Below, one piece after another: positions 1 through 12,309 of a stretch of 64,000 nucleotides of DNA. The position numbers and the translations under genes are program-made. Below the pieces are notes generated by a model that was not told the origin of the DNA, did no database searches, and saw nothing but the letters and a program-made list of their open reading frames with translations. The stretch covers positions 1-64,000 of the forward strand of contig CAJYVI010000156.1 in assembly GCA_913778145.1 (NCBI GenBank), read 5' to 3'. Source of the stretch: an uncultured Pseudocitrobacter sp. (GTDB lineage Bacteria; Pseudomonadota; Gammaproteobacteria; Enterobacterales; Enterobacteriaceae). The first letter of the stretch is position 1; every line of letters starts with the position of its first letter.

Positions 1-1
1 C

Positions 2-235
<234 letters not shown>

Positions 236-251
236 GATTGTCTGAGATTAC

Positions 252-289
252 CGTGCCCGGTTGCGCACAGCGCGCCGGGCACGTTTTTT
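252..289 (+). terminator. Hairpin with T-tract between glnH and glnP
   Basis: A 9-bp GC-rich stem (CGTGCCCGG / CCGGGCACG) is followed by six T residues. It lies between the first and second genes of an operon, so it probably works as a partial terminator or an mRNA 3'-end stabiliser that makes the binding protein more abundant than the membrane subunits. That role is inferred. Confidence 0.75.
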
Positions 290-343
290 AGCGCACCCTT
301 TTAGTGGGCTATTGTTCTTCCACCACGGTAACAGGAACACATT

Positions 344-1003
344 ATGCAGTTTGACTGGAGCGTCATCTGGCCGGCCATTCCAATTTTGCTGGATGGCGCC
401 AAAATGACCTTGTGGATTTCGGTCCTTGGCCTTGCCGGGGGTATTGTTATCGGTCTGTTGGCCGGTTTAGCCCGTACCTACGGCGGCTGGATTTCAAACC
501 ACATTGCCCTTGTTTTTATCGAAGTGATTCGCGGTACGCCCATCGTCGTGCAGGTGATGTATATCTACTTCGCCCTGCCGATGGCCTTCCCGGATATTCG
601 CATCGATACCTTCTCCGCCGCCGTGATCACTATCATGATCAACTCCGGCGCCTATATTGCGGAAATTACCCGTGGTTCCGTGCTGTCGATTCACAAGGGC
701 TTCAGCGAAGCCGGGCTGGCACTGGGGCTGTCTCGACGCGAGACCATTCGCCATGTGATTATGCCGCTGGCGGTTCGCCGCATGCTGCCTGCGTTGGGTA
801 ACCAGCTGATTATCAGCATCAAAGATACCTCGCTGTTTATCGTTATCGGTGCTGCCGAATTGACGCGCAGCGGCCAGGAAATTATCGCCGGTAACTTCCG
901 CGCGCTGGAAATCTGGACCGCCGTCGGTGTGATTTACCTGATCATTACTCAGGTGCTGAACATCGTGCTTCGCATTCTTGAAAGAAGGATGAAAATCCTG
1001 TGA
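344..1003 (+). CDS. glnP: Glutamine ABC transporter permease
   Basis: A 219-residue inner-membrane permease of the polar amino acid ABC family. It forms the translocation channel for glutamine delivered by GlnH and driven by GlnQ. Hydrophobic segments alternate through the protein, and the conserved EAA-type coupling loop is visible around residues 125-140 ([20 protein letters not shown]). The ATG is preceded by AACAGGAACAC, a good ribosome site. Its TGA stop overlaps the GTG start of glnQ in GTGA, implying translational coupling. Length equals that of the E. coli protein. Confidence 0.97.
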   Translation: MQFDWSVIWPAIPILLDGAKMTLWISVLGLAGGIVIGLLAGLARTYGGWISNHIALVFIEVIRGTPIVVQVMYIYFALPMAFPDIRIDTFSAAVITIMINSGAYIAEITRGSVLSIHKGFSEAGLALGLSRRETIRHVIMPLAVRRMLPALGNQLIISIKDTSLFIVIGAAELTRSGQEIIAGNFRALEIWTAVGVIYLIITQVLNIVLRILERRMKIL

Positions 1004-1722
1004 TTGAATTTAAAAACGTTTCCAAGCACTTCGGCAAAACCCAGGTGCTGCACAATATCGACCTCAATGTAAAACAGGGCGAAGTGGTGGTGATCATCGG
1101 GCCGTCCGGTTCGGGTAAATCTACCCTGCTGCGCTGCATTAATAAGCTCGAAGAGATCACCAGCGGCGATCTGATTGTCGATGGGCTGAAGGTCAACGAT
1201 CCGAAAGTGGATGAACGCCTGATTCGTCAGGAAGCGGGTATGGTGTTCCAGCAGTTCTATCTCTTCCCGCACCTGACAGCGCTGGAGAACGTGATGTTCG
1301 GCCCGCTGCGCGTACGTGGCGCACAAAAAGCAGAGGCGGAAAAACTGGCAAAAGAGTTGCTGGCGAAAGTGGGCCTCGCGGAACGCGCGCATCACTACCC
1401 GTCTGAACTCTCCGGCGGCCAGCAGCAGCGCGTGGCGATTGCCCGTGCTCTGGCGGTGAAACCGAAGATGATGCTGTTTGATGAGCCGACTTCTGCCCTT
1501 GACCCGGAACTGCGCCATGAAGTGCTGAAAGTGATGCAGGATCTGGCGGAAGAAGGCATGACGATGGTTATCGTCACCCACGAAATCGGCTTCGCCGAGA
1601 AAGTGGCATCGCGATTGATCTTTATCGACAAAGGCCGCATTGCGGAAGATGGCGACCCGCAGGTGCTGGTGAAAAACCCGCCGAGCCAGCGTTTGCAGGA
1701 GTTTTTGCAGCACGTATCGTAA
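1000..1722 (+). CDS. glnQ: Glutamine ABC transporter ATP-binding protein
   Basis: A 240-residue ABC ATPase that powers glutamine import with GlnP. Walker A (GPSGSGKST) is near residues 34-42, the signature LSGGQQQR near 135 and Walker B ([11 protein letters not shown]) near 155. It starts with GTG overlapping the glnP stop by 4 bp, so no spacer separates the two genes. The operon probably ends after this gene, where a long inverted repeat follows. Confidence 0.97.
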   Translation: MIEFKNVSKHFGKTQVLHNIDLNVKQGEVVVIIGPSGSGKSTLLRCINKLEEITSGDLIVDGLKVNDPKVDERLIRQEAGMVFQQFYLFPHLTALENVMFGPLRVRGAQKAEAEKLAKELLAKVGLAERAHHYPSELSGGQQQRVAIARALAVKPKMMLFDEPTSALDPELRHEVLKVMQDLAEEGMTMVIVTHEIGFAEKVASRLIFIDKGRIAEDGDPQVLVKNPPSQRLQEFLQHVS

Positions 1723-1727
1723 TTTTC

Positions 1728-1773
1728 CCCTCACCCTAACCCTCTCCCTTAAGGGAGAGGGTCGGGGTGAGGG
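1728..1773. repeat. 46-bp near-perfect inverted repeat after glnQ
   Basis: A C/T-rich arm of 23 bp (starting CCCTCACCCTAACC) is followed at once by its near-exact complement, centred on TTAAGG-like sequence. Such CCCTCACCC...GGGTGAGGG palindromes occur between genes in many enterobacterial genomes. In RNA it would fold into a strong hairpin at the end of glnHPQ, but it lacks a proper T-tract, so I list it as a repeat and not as a terminator. Confidence 0.75.
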
Positions 1774-1874
1774 TAACAACGCGCACCGAGTACCCGTATT
1801 TCTCCCAAAATCCTTCCCCCTTCCCCTCGCAATCTATACTTAACCCTTTGTGATTGTTGCTTTCGGAGGGAGTC

Positions 1875-4094
1875 GTGCCATACATCCTGCTGTTTTTGCT
1901 CGCCCTTATCAGCGCGCCGCTGCATGCGGTGACCATCCCCGGTGTCACGTCGACCACCAGCGAAACCAGCGCCAGTGAGCCTGATGCAGCGCAGAAAAAA
2001 GCCGCTTATTCTGCGCTTGCCGATGTGCTGGAAAACGATTCATCACGCAAAGAACTGATTGACCAGCTCCGGCACGCCGCCGCCACACCGCCACCTGAAG
2101 CAGCGCCGACGTTGACGCCACCGGAAGTGAAAGAGGAAAAAACGGTGCTGGAAAACGTGACCGATATAACGCGTCACTACGGCGGCGAGTTCTCGACGCG
2201 TTTTGCCCAGCTGTGGCGCAACATCTCGACCGCGCCGCATAAACCGTTTCACACGGCGACCTTCTTCAATGCAGTCACCCATTTTCTGATGCTGGCGGCG
2301 CTGGTCTTTGCTTTTTATGGCCTGGTGCGTCTGTGCGCCCTGCCGCTGTATCGCAAAATGGGGCGCTGGGGGCGGCATAAGAACCGTGACCGAAGCAACT
2401 GGTTGCAGCTTCCGGCGATGATCACCGGCGCGCTGATTATCGATTTACTACTGCTAGCGCTGACGCTGTTTATCGGCCAACTGCTGAGCGACAATTTAAA
2501 TGGCGGAAACAGCACCATCGCCTTTCAGCAGAGTCTGTTCCTCAATGCCTTTGCGCTGATTGAGTTTTTCAAGGCCATGCTGCGCCTGATTTTCTGCCCG
2601 CGCGTGCCGGATCTCCGCCCCTTTTCCATTGCCGATCAAACCGCGCATTACTGGAACTTACGCCTCAGCGCGCTGAGCAGTTTAATTGGTTACGGTCTGG
2701 TGGTCGCCGTGCCGATTATCTCTAACCAGGTCAACGTACAGGCGGGCGCGATGGCGAACGTCATCATCATGCTAACCATTACGCTGTGGGCGCTGTACCT
2801 GATTTTTCACAACAAAAAAGCGATTACCGACGGCTTATTGCAGGTTGCCGACCGCTCGCTGGCGTTTTTCAGCCTGTTTATCCGCGCGTTTGCGCTGGTG
2901 TGGCACTGGCTGGCGAGCGCTTACTTCATTGTGCTGTTCTTCTTTTCCCTTTTCGATCCGGGCAACAGCCTGAAATTTATGATGGGCGCATCGGTGAAGA
3001 GCCTGGCGATCATGGGCATTGCGGCTTTTATTTCCGGCATTCTGTCGCGCTGGATAGCCAAAACCATCACCCTGTCGCCGGAGACACAGCGTAATTATCC
3101 GGAACTGCAAAAGCGCCTTAACGGCTGGTTATCCGGGGCGCTGAAAACCGCGCGCACGCTGGTCGTATGCGTGGCGGTTATGCTGCTGCTCAGCGCCTGG
3201 GGGCTGTTTGATTTCTGGAGCTGGCTGCACCAGGGCGCGGGTGAAAAAACGGTGGATGTGCTTATTCGCATCGCCTTAATTCTCTTCTTCTCGGCCGTCG
3301 GCTGGACGGTGCTTGCCAGCCTGATTGAGAACCGACTGGCCTCGGATATTCATGGCCGACCGCTGCCCAGCGCGCGCACGCGTACACTGCTGACGCTGTT
3401 CCGTAACGCGCTGGCGGTCGTGATCAGCACTATCACAGTGATGATCCTGCTCTCTGAGATAGGCGTTAATATCGCACCGCTGCTGGCAGGTGCCGGGGCG
3501 CTGGGTCTGGCTATCTCGTTCGGTGCGCAAACCCTGGTCAAAGATATTATTACCGGTGTATTTATTCAGTTTGAAAATGGCATGAACACCGGCGACCTGG
3601 TGACCATCGGGCCGCTTACCGGCACCGTCGAACGCATGTCGATTCGATCGGTGGGCGTGCGCCAGGATACCGGGGCATACCACATCATTCCGTGGTCCTC
3701 GATTACCACTTTCGCCAACTTTGTGCGCGGCATTGGTTCCGTGGTGGCGAACTACGATGTTGACCGGCATGAAGAGACCGAAAAAGCCAATCAGGCGTTG
3801 AAGGATGCGGTGGACGAGTTGATGCAAATGACGGATATTCGCGGCCTGATTATCGGCGAACCGTCATTTGCCGGGATCGTTGGGCTTACCAATACCGCCT
3901 TTACGCTACGCGTCACCTTTACCACGCTGCCGTTGAAACAGTGGACAGTGCGCTTCGCGCTGGACAGCATGGTGAAAAAACACTTTGACCTCGCGGGCGT
4001 GCGCCCGCCGGTGCAGACATATCAGGTGCTGCCAGCACCCGCGAACACAGCCCCGCCGGATGCGGGGCTACCGCCTGCGGAGCCGACGCTCTAG
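1875..4094 (+). CDS. ybiO: MscS-family mechanosensitive channel YbiO
   Basis: A 739-residue inner-membrane channel of the moderate-conductance MscS family, which releases solutes on osmotic downshock. A signal peptide (about residues 1-18, ending LHAV) precedes a periplasmic region, many membrane helices and the MscS pore and beta domain around residues 535-640, including [20 protein letters not shown] chose the GTG at 1875 because GGAGGGA lies just upstream and the N terminus then matches E. coli YbiO. An in-frame TTG at 1854 would read through that ribosome site. The 3' end overlaps rlmF by 4 bp on the other strand. Confidence 0.95.
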   Translation: MPYILLFLLALISAPLHAVTIPGVTSTTSETSASEPDAAQKKAAYSALADVLENDSSRKELIDQLRHAAATPPPEAAPTLTPPEVKEEKTVLENVTDITRHYGGEFSTRFAQLWRNISTAPHKPFHTATFFNAVTHFLMLAALVFAFYGLVRLCALPLYRKMGRWGRHKNRDRSNWLQLPAMITGALIIDLLLLALTLFIGQLLSDNLNGGNSTIAFQQSLFLNAFALIEFFKAMLRLIFCPRVPDLRPFSIADQTAHYWNLRLSALSSLIGYGLVVAVPIISNQVNVQAGAMANVIIMLTITLWALYLIFHNKKAITDGLLQVADRSLAFFSLFIRAFALVWHWLASAYFIVLFFFSLFDPGNSLKFMMGASVKSLAIMGIAAFISGILSRWIAKTITLSPETQRNYPELQKRLNGWLSGALKTARTLVVCVAVMLLLSAWGLFDFWSWLHQGAGEKTVDVLIRIALILFFSAVGWTVLASLIENRLASDIHGRPLPSARTRTLLTLFRNALAVVISTITVMILLSEIGVNIAPLLAGAGALGLAISFGAQTLVKDIITGVFIQFENGMNTGDLVTIGPLTGTVERMSIRSVGVRQDTGAYHIIPWSSITTFANFVRGIGSVVANYDVDRHEETEKANQALKDAVDELMQMTDIRGLIIGEPSFAGIVGLTNTAFTLRVTFTTLPLKQWTVRFALDSMVKKHFDLAGVRPPVQTYQVLPAPANTAPPDAGLPPAEPTL

Positions 4095-5017
4095 CGTTTA
4101 CGCGCCAGGAAACGACGACGCTGCTCGTCGTTCATAAAGGTCCAGGCAATGAAGCGGCTCTGCTTCTGCCCCTGGGCCATCTCTTTTTTCACCACTTTCA
4201 CCGCGCCGACGTCGGTCAGTGCGCGGTAAAGTGGCGGCAGGTTTTCCCCTTTCGACACCAGCGAAGTAAACCACATCACCTGGCGGGCATAGTCACGGCT
4301 TTCAGCGATCATCTTCTTGATAAACGCCACTTCACCGCCTTCACACCACAGCTCCTGCTGCTGACCGCCGAAGTTCAGCGCGTCATCGCGTTCCTGCCCC
4401 AGATTACGGCGCTTGCGCTCGCTGCCTGCACGCGCAGATGCGGCAGAGTCGTGGAACGGCGGGTTGCACAGCGTGGCGTCGTACTGCTCGTTCTTATGGA
4501 TAATGCCATTGAACATGGATTCATTATCTTTCTGACGACGCAGGCGGATCATGCGGGTGAGTGCCGGGTTAGCGCTGACAATCGCCTGGGCGCTGGCAAA
4601 CGCCTGCGGATGCGTTTCGCTGCCGGTAAAGCGCCAGCGGTACTCATGCGCGCCAATCAGCGGATAAATACAGTTCGCGCCCACGCCGATATCCAGCACG
4701 TTCGCGCCCTGCACCACGTTGCCGCTCTCATCGGTCAGCAGATCGGCCAGGTGGTGAATGTAATCCGCACGCCCCGGCACCGGCGGGCACAGGAAACCGT
4801 CAGGAATATCCCACGAGCTGACACCATAAAAATGCGCCAGCAGCGCTTTATTCAGGGTCTTCACCGCCTGCGGATTGGCGAAGTTGATGGTTTGCTCACC
4901 GGCCGGATTCAGGGTGATGAAATCACGCAGTTCCGGGCACGATTGGCACAGCGCGGTAAGGTCGTAGCGATTCTGGTGACGGTTACGCGGGTGTAGACCC
5001 GGTTTTTGGGCATTCAT
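4091..5017 (-). CDS. rlmF: 23S rRNA (adenine1618-N6)-methyltransferase
   Basis: A 308-residue SAM-dependent methyltransferase that modifies A1618 of 23S rRNA; the length is identical to E. coli RlmF (YbiN). The SAM-binding motif [14 protein letters not shown] lies near residue 110 and the catalytic N6-adenine motif NPPF near residue 188. It is convergent with ybiO, overlapping it by 4 bp, and transcribed alone from a start at 5017. Confidence 0.96.
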   Translation of the reverse strand: MNAQKPGLHPRNRHQNRYDLTALCQSCPELRDFITLNPAGEQTINFANPQAVKTLNKALLAHFYGVSSWDIPDGFLCPPVPGRADYIHHLADLLTDESGNVVQGANVLDIGVGANCIYPLIGAHEYRWRFTGSETHPQAFASAQAIVSANPALTRMIRLRRQKDNESMFNGIIHKNEQYDATLCNPPFHDSAASARAGSERKRRNLGQERDDALNFGGQQQELWCEGGEVAFIKKMIAESRDYARQVMWFTSLVSKGENLPPLYRALTDVGAVKVVKKEMAQGQKQSRFIAWTFMNDEQRRRFLARKR

Positions 5018-5111
5018 GACTTTCTCCTGTCTTAAGCGGCGTAAGATACCCGTTGACGGCGGCGCGGTAAATAAGGGAGTCTGGAATACCTTTGCAAATG
5101 ACAGGTACGCT

Positions 5112-5729
5112 ATGTATTTCTATGAACCCTCACAGGGGCACGGGCTGCCGCATGATCCGCTCAACGCCATCGTTGGGCCGCGCCCCATTGGCTGGATTTC
5201 CTCGCAGGATGCGCAGGGAAAACGCAATCTCGCGCCCTACAGTTTCTTCAACTGCTTTAACTATCGCCCGCCGATTATCGGCTTTGCCAGCAGCGGCTGG
5301 AAAGATAGCGTGCGAAATATTGTGGACACTAAACAGTTTGTCTGGAACCTGACCACGCAGGATCTCGCCGTCGCCATGAATGAAACGTCCGCCACGTTGC
5401 CGCACGGGGAAGATGAGTTTGTGCGAGCGGGGTTAACCGCTGCGCCCAGCCGCCTCGTTACTGCCCCGCGCGTGGCGGAAAGCCCGGTCAATTTCGAGTG
5501 CCGATTATCACAGTGCATTCAGCTCACCTCCGCTGACGGTGCAGCCATTGACACCTGGCTGGTGCTGGGCGAAGTGGTCGGTATTCACATTGATGAGTCT
5601 CTGCTCGTAGAGGGCATCTATCAAACCGCCCTGGCAAAACCGGTGCTACGCGCCGGCGGCCCTTCCGCCTACTACACCATTGATGAAGCGCATCGCTTCG
5701 ATCTTATCCGCCCGGACGCTCGCCGATAG
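5112..5729 (+). CDS. Flavin reductase-family (flavoredoxin-like) protein
   Basis: A 205-residue FMN-binding split-barrel protein of the flavin reductase-like family. The core [12 protein letters not shown]...[11 protein letters not shown] near residues 18-47 is typical. The physiological substrate is not evident. I chose ATG 5112 because family proteins begin just before this core and the codons upstream (from 5016) are low-complexity and overlap the rlmF start region. It stands alone between rlmF and mcbA, a position where E. coli K-12 has no gene, so it is an accessory insertion. A hairpin terminator follows. Confidence 0.85.
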   Translation: MYFYEPSQGHGLPHDPLNAIVGPRPIGWISSQDAQGKRNLAPYSFFNCFNYRPPIIGFASSGWKDSVRNIVDTKQFVWNLTTQDLAVAMNETSATLPHGEDEFVRAGLTAAPSRLVTAPRVAESPVNFECRLSQCIQLTSADGAAIDTWLVLGEVVGIHIDESLLVEGIYQTALAKPVLRAGGPSAYYTIDEAHRFDLIRPDARR

Positions 5730-5735
5730 CTTTAA

Positions 5736-5763
5736 AATCAGCCACTTGTATGTGGCTGATTTG
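5736..5763 (+). terminator. Terminator after flavin reductase gene
   Basis: A perfect 10-bp stem (AATCAGCCAC / GTGGCTGATT) with a short TTGTAT loop begins 7 bp after the stop codon and is followed by a T-containing stretch. Confidence 0.7.
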
Positions 5764-5888
5764 TCAGTGTTTCGTCAATGTAATTCATTCAAAAAAGCCA
5801 CTTGTCTTGCACGATTTTTTGCGGATAACGCCTCTTCACTACCACCTACACTTACAGAGTTACCCCGTCGTAACTGGAGGATGTTCTT

Positions 5889-6152
5889 ATGAAGAAGAGT
5901 CTCGCCCTGCTTGTCGCAGGTGCGTTTGCCGTCGTTACCTTCTCAACCGTCGCCGCTCCGCAACCTCTTGAAGGGGATAACACCGGGCAACTTCGCCCGG
6001 CCGGTACGGTTTCCGCATCAGGCGCCAGCTCGCTGGACGATCTGCAGGCAAAACTCGCGGAAAAAGCCCAGAAAGAGGGGGCAAAAGGTTTCGTGGTGGA
6101 ATCCGCGAGCGGCAATAACAAGATGTTTGGCACAGCGACCATTTATAAATAA
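5889..6152 (+). CDS. mcbA: McbA, YhcN/DUF1471 small periplasmic protein
   Basis: An 87-residue exported protein: an N-terminal signal peptide (about 1-22) and a DUF1471 (YhcN) domain ending in the family hallmark MFGTATIYK. E. coli McbA is linked to colanic acid and mucoid biofilm behaviour; the biochemical role of DUF1471 proteins is poorly known. TGGAGG precedes the ATG. A paralog, ybiJ, lies about 20 kb downstream. In E. coli, fiu follows directly, whereas here a 16.5-kb block intervenes. Confidence 0.93.
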   Translation: MKKSLALLVAGAFAVVTFSTVAAPQPLEGDNTGQLRPAGTVSASGASSLDDLQAKLAEKAQKEGAKGFVVESASGNNKMFGTATIYK

Positions 6153-6173
6153 TGGCTTCACACAATCACTTCC

Positions 6174-6204
6174 CTGCCCGGTAGCGCCAGCATCGGGCAG
6201 TTTC
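6174..6204 (+). terminator. Probable terminator after mcbA
   Basis: CTGCCCG and CGGGCAG form a 7-bp stem across a 13-nt loop, followed by a short TTT. It is weak as a terminator because the T-tract is short. Confidence 0.5.
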
Positions 6205-6592
6205 ATCTCCTTATCGCCCCCATTGAGAAGCTTTTGATTAGGATATTCCTGGTATGCGAAAAAAACATAAAATGCGTATAAAGCTAACTCCATGAAAGTA
6301 TTTTGGTTTTAACGCATATCTTCATTTATCTCATTTAACGCGCCAGGATATTCAAAAATACGCGCATCTGTGCACGTTAAAACATGATTAAAAAAACGTC
6401 ATTACAGTCAACTTCCACAACGTATGACGCTATCATGTTTTTTCATCCTACCAAAACGCTTTATTCAGGATAATATATTGATAAACCACTCTGATTGCAG
6501 GGATTTGAGCAGACACATAAAATTCCTGCGTTTACCACAAGGCTGGTTACTCAAAATGGGGCTGAAAAAAAAAGTATGGAGATCCAGAGTCA
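6205..6592. other. AT-rich intergenic region upstream of LuxR-like gene
   Basis: About 390 bp without a convincing gene. It is markedly AT-rich compared with the flanking core genes and is the left edge of the accessory block. It contains a 22-bp motif (6476-6497) also found upstream of the fimbrial regulator gene at 16253. A 64-codon open frame here has no homology features I can recognise and was not called. Confidence 0.6.
6476..6497 (+). promoter_or_regulatory. 22-bp motif shared with the region at 16169-16190
   Basis: The sequence TATTGATAA-AC-CACTCTGATTG appears here and again at 16169-16190 with only two changed bases (AC to GT). Both copies lie upstream of genes for small transcription regulators in the same accessory block. 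A shared operator is the simplest reading, but it is an inference. Confidence 0.5.
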
Positions 6593-7120
6593 ATGAAGTT
6601 GCTCGTGTTCAGCAATAACACCTATCTGCACATTGCCTGTAACGCCATTTTCCTCCACTCTACGCTCAGCCAGCATTTAGCCATTTTAGATCCCAGTTCT
6701 TATTCATCACTGAAAGCGATACGCGCCGTCATTGTTGAAAGCGGGATCACTCAGGACTATCGAATTCTTATTCTTAGCGGCAATGATCTTTGTTCCCGCC
6801 TACTTTCAGAAGTCAGCACCCTCTCCCTGAAAGAATCCATTAATAATATTAAACAATTAACCGCCGTCATTTATCAGCCGGAAAGTTTATTACGTTACAT
6901 TGCTCAGCACCTGAGCCTGACAAAGTTAACCCGAGAAGAGCTTCATTTAAGCTATGCGATTCGCAGCGAAAAGACGATAAAGAGAGCGGCCAGTAAATTA
7001 AACATTAATGAAAAAAAACTTTATCACCATGCGGGTACCGCCGCCTCTCGATTGCATTTACGTTCAGGTAAAGAATTTATATACTTCCTGCACAAAGAAT
7101 TTATTTATTCAACGTCATAA
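6593..7120 (+). CDS. Orphan LuxR-like helix-turn-helix regulator
   Basis: A 175-residue protein I cannot name. Residues about 110-170 (from LTREELHLSYAIRS to SGKEFIYFLHKEF) look like a LuxR/FixJ-type helix-turn-helix. The first 100 residues lack the phospho-acceptor pattern of a normal receiver, so it is not a classic response regulator. Layout and opening (MKLLVFSNNTYLHIACNAIF) resemble the regulator at 16701-17273, which suggests a shared family. A DUF1090 gene follows 12 bp downstream. A role in surface-structure control is plausible but unproven. Confidence 0.6.
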   Translation: MKLLVFSNNTYLHIACNAIFLHSTLSQHLAILDPSSYSSLKAIRAVIVESGITQDYRILILSGNDLCSRLLSEVSTLSLKESINNIKQLTAVIYQPESLLRYIAQHLSLTKLTREELHLSYAIRSEKTIKRAASKLNINEKKLYHHAGTAASRLHLRSGKEFIYFLHKEFIYSTS

Positions 7121-7132
7121 AGGCACATAACA

Positions 7133-7522
7133 ATGTTTTCTACCCAAAAATTCATCCCTGCATTACTTCTTATCGCACCTTTTTTTGCTACCACCGCGCA
7201 TGCCGCAGCGCAAACCGGTTGTGCGGCCAAAAAACAGGAAATTGAAAGACAGATCGATTACGCCAAAACCCACGGCAACCAGCACCGCGTCAATGGTCTT
7301 GAAACGGCACTGAGCGAGGTTAATCGTAACTGTACAGAGAGTTCTTTGCGTAAAGATCGCGAAGACAAAATTCAGGAAAAAGAGCGTAAAGTCGCAGAGC
7401 GCACTGAGGAATTAAAGGAAGCCCGCGAAACGGGTAACCAGGAAAAAATCAGCAAAAAAAGTAAAAAGCTGGAAGAAGCGAAAGCTGAACTTGCCGAAGC
7501 ACGCGCCGCATTAAATAAATAA
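7133..7522 (+). CDS. DUF1090 (YqjC-type) periplasmic protein
   Basis: A 129-residue exported protein: signal peptide at about 1-24 (ending AHAAA), then a Lys/Glu-rich, almost wholly helical region predicted to form a coiled coil. Two cysteines (in TGCAAKK and NRNCTES) are placed as in DUF1090/YqjC proteins and could form a disulfide. Function is unknown in the family. It follows the LuxR-like gene by 12 bp, so the two are probably cotranscribed. A strong terminator follows. Confidence 0.8.
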   Translation: MFSTQKFIPALLLIAPFFATTAHAAAQTGCAAKKQEIERQIDYAKTHGNQHRVNGLETALSEVNRNCTESSLRKDREDKIQEKERKVAERTEELKEARETGNQEKISKKSKKLEEAKAELAEARAALNK

Positions 7523-7527
7523 CCCCC

Positions 7528-7565
7528 AAAAAATACCCCTATCGGAGTACGAAAGGGGTATTTTA
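7528..7565. terminator. Bidirectional terminator between DUF1090 gene and bglA
   Basis: AAAATACCCCT pairs with AGGGGTATTTT across a 13-nt loop, with A- and T-rich flanks on both sides. It ends the rightward DUF1090 unit and the leftward bglA operon, which converge here. Confidence 0.85.
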
Positions 7566-7584
7566 TTATCTTTGCTAACAACAA

Positions 7585-10937
<3,353 letters not shown>

Positions 10938-10943
<6 letters not shown>

Positions 10944-10966
10944 GCCTGCCTAAGCAGTAACAATCC
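10938..10966 (-). promoter_or_regulatory. BglG-type ribonucleic antiterminator (RAT) before bglF
   Basis: The 29-nt element begins GGATTGTTACTGC and ends GGCAAAACC on the minus strand, with the upper stem CTGC/GCAG closing a TTAG loop. This fits the E. coli bgl RAT consensus at nearly every conserved position. BglG binding should hold this fold and prevent the overlapping terminator. It lies within the surE-bglF-bglA operon, 29 bp after surE, so it gates read-through and not initiation. Confidence 0.92.
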
Positions 10967-10994
10967 TTTAGGTGTCTTCCGACGCGAGGTAGAA

Positions 10995-11864
10995 CTATTT
11001 TTTCAACGCCTTTTCATACTGCGCCTGATATTGCGGGGCATTCCACGCGCCATCAATCAGCGTATAGGTGATATAGCCTTTATTTAACCAGCCCGAATCG
11101 GTGTCATCCTGAACATTGTTTAAAGAGGCCGGGTTAATCGTCTGCTTTGCGTTACCGTCAGGCAAAATGTCGTAGCCAATCTGCGGCGTAGGGAACATCT
11201 CGTTTTCTACGAAATGAACACCTTTAATCTGTGCTTTTGGCAGCGGTGGATAGTTAATACTTAACCCGGAGCCTTTCGGTAATAAAGCGGTTTCAGATAC
11301 CGGTTTGTCGTTAAGTTTCCCCACCACCTCAACGACGTAATCAATCGCATCAGGCCAGTATTTGTGCGTACTTGGCCATTTATTTTTCATTTCATCTTCG
11401 GTGTAGATGTACCCAATGCTGGCAGCAATCGCCGGGAAACCGTAGCGAATAGCGCGAGCGGCGGCGCTCACGGTACCGGAATTCACCTGCGCCATCCCGG
11501 TGTTCGGGCCATCATTAACGCCAGAAATAACCAAATCGGGGGGATTATCTTTCAATAGCCCCTGCAGGCCAAAATCGACGGAGTCCGCTGGGGTACCCGG
11601 GAAACAGTAGCGTTTATCAGCGACTTTTTTAACGTCAAAAACCTTACCGGTTTTGAACGTTATCGCAGAGCCAATACCACTTTGATTGGTGGCCGGTGCA
11701 ACCATCCAGACATCAAAACCTTTTTGCGCAAGCTTTTCCTGAAGCTGAATGCTGCCGGGAGATTCACAGCCATCATCATTCACAATCAGAATTTTTAGCG
11801 GATCGGCAGAAACTGTAAAACTTATCGCGGAGATCAGCGCGGCGGCAATTAACGTTATCTTCAT
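10995..11864 (-). CDS. Exported SurE-family 5'/3'-nucleotidase
   Basis: A 289-residue SurE-fold phosphatase with a signal peptide (about 1-20, ending FTVSA). The metal-binding motif NDDG is at residues 29-32, and SGVNDGPNTG and FPGTPADSVDFG also match the SurE active site. Cytosolic E. coli SurE has no signal peptide, so this form should act on nucleotides or phospho-esters in the periplasm. I chose the ATG at 11864 because AGGAG lies 6 bp upstream. An open frame extends to 12080 but runs through the RAT and terminator, so it is not the real start. It is the first gene of an operon with bglF and bglA. Confidence 0.9.
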   Translation of the reverse strand: MKITLIAAALISAISFTVSADPLKILIVNDDGCESPGSIQLQEKLAQKGFDVWMVAPATNQSGIGSAITFKTGKVFDVKKVADKRYCFPGTPADSVDFGLQGLLKDNPPDLVISGVNDGPNTGMAQVNSGTVSAAARAIRYGFPAIAASIGYIYTEDEMKNKWPSTHKYWPDAIDYVVEVVGKLNDKPVSETALLPKGSGLSINYPPLPKAQIKGVHFVENEMFPTPQIGYDILPDGNAKQTINPASLNNVQDDTDSGWLNKGYITYTLIDGAWNAPQYQAQYEKALKK

Positions 11865-11901
11865 CGTAGCTCCTGTTATCCCTGAGGGATAAATACAATG
11901 C

Positions 11902-11954
11902 AAAAAAAAACCTAAGGCCCCTGCTGCAACGTATGCAGAAAGTGCCTTAGGTTT
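11902..11954 (-). terminator. Leader terminator upstream of surE
   Basis: On the minus strand AACCTAAGGC pairs perfectly with GCCTTAGGTT, with an inner CTGCA/TGCAG stem, followed by nine T residues. It overlaps the RAT at 11950-11975 through AAAACC and should stop transcription before surE unless BglG is active. Confidence 0.92.
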
Positions 11955-11975
11955 TGCCTGAATCAGTAACAATCC
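11950..11975 (-). promoter_or_regulatory. RAT antiterminator in the surE leader (short-loop form)
   Basis: The minus strand reads GGATTGTTACTG-ATT-CAGGCAAAACC. It matches the bgl RAT on both sides but is 26 nt instead of 29, because the upper stem is CTG/CAG closing an ATT triloop. The short apex may alter affinity for BglG (inference). Confidence 0.88.
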
Positions 11976-12035
11976 CGAGTTGCTAACGAAAATACGTCGT
12001 GTCGACGGTTCCGTCCAGAGGGTGAAATGATTTTT

Positions 12036-12051
12036 TGTGATAGCGATCACC
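12036..12051. promoter_or_regulatory. CRP site in the divergent surE / phosphatase promoter region
   Basis: TGTGA-TAGCGA-TCACC matches the CRP consensus TGTGA-N6-TCACA at nine of ten bases. Leftward, a possible -10 (TATTTT on the minus strand, 11989-11994) puts a start near 11983. Rightward, TATTAA at 12092-12097 puts one near 12104. The CRP centre would then be about 60 bp from each start, close to the class I position of -61.5 on both sides. The CRP site is clear; the promoters are inferred. Confidence 0.8.
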
Positions 12052-12198
12052 CTTACCTGCCTAATTAACCCTTCACTCACGTGCTCTTAGATATTAAGTA
12101 AGGCGATATTACGGATATGAGGACGATCACATTTATATACATCACCGTTATAAATCAGATGCACGGAAAAAATATTAGTGGTAATGTCCGCAGCAACT

Positions 12199-12227
12199 GG
12201 ATTGTTACTGTTTCAACAGGCAAAACC
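12199..12227 (+). promoter_or_regulatory. RAT antiterminator in the phosphatase-porin leader
   Basis: The 29-nt element begins GGATTGTTACTGT and ends AGGCAAAACC. The upper stem here is CTGT/ACAG, a compensated C-G to T-A change relative to the element before bglF, which argues for a conserved RNA fold. It overlaps the terminator that follows. Confidence 0.92.
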
Positions 12228-12284
12228 TACGTTTTCTTCTCTCCTCCTCTATTGGGAACGAGAAGAATACGTAGGTTTTTTTTT
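12223..12284 (+). terminator. Leader terminator upstream of the histidine-phosphatase gene
   Basis: AAACCTACGTTTTCTTCTC pairs with GAGAAGAATACGTAGGTTT (one mismatch) and runs into nine T residues, 25 bp before the next start codon. It is competed by the RAT at 12199-12227. Confidence 0.92.
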
Positions 12285-12309
12285 GGCTACAAAAAAGGAC
12301 GACGCAACA

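Noticed and set aside
949-1779. Long open frame (276 codons) on the minus strand opposite glnQ
   Set aside because: It is the mirror of the conserved glnQ gene, has no ribosome site or domain, and is His/Arg-rich, as antisense frames in GC-rich genes often are.
11865-12080. N-terminal extension of the SurE-like gene
   Set aside because: It reads through the RAT and terminator and would bury the signal peptide; AGGAG fits the ATG at 11864.
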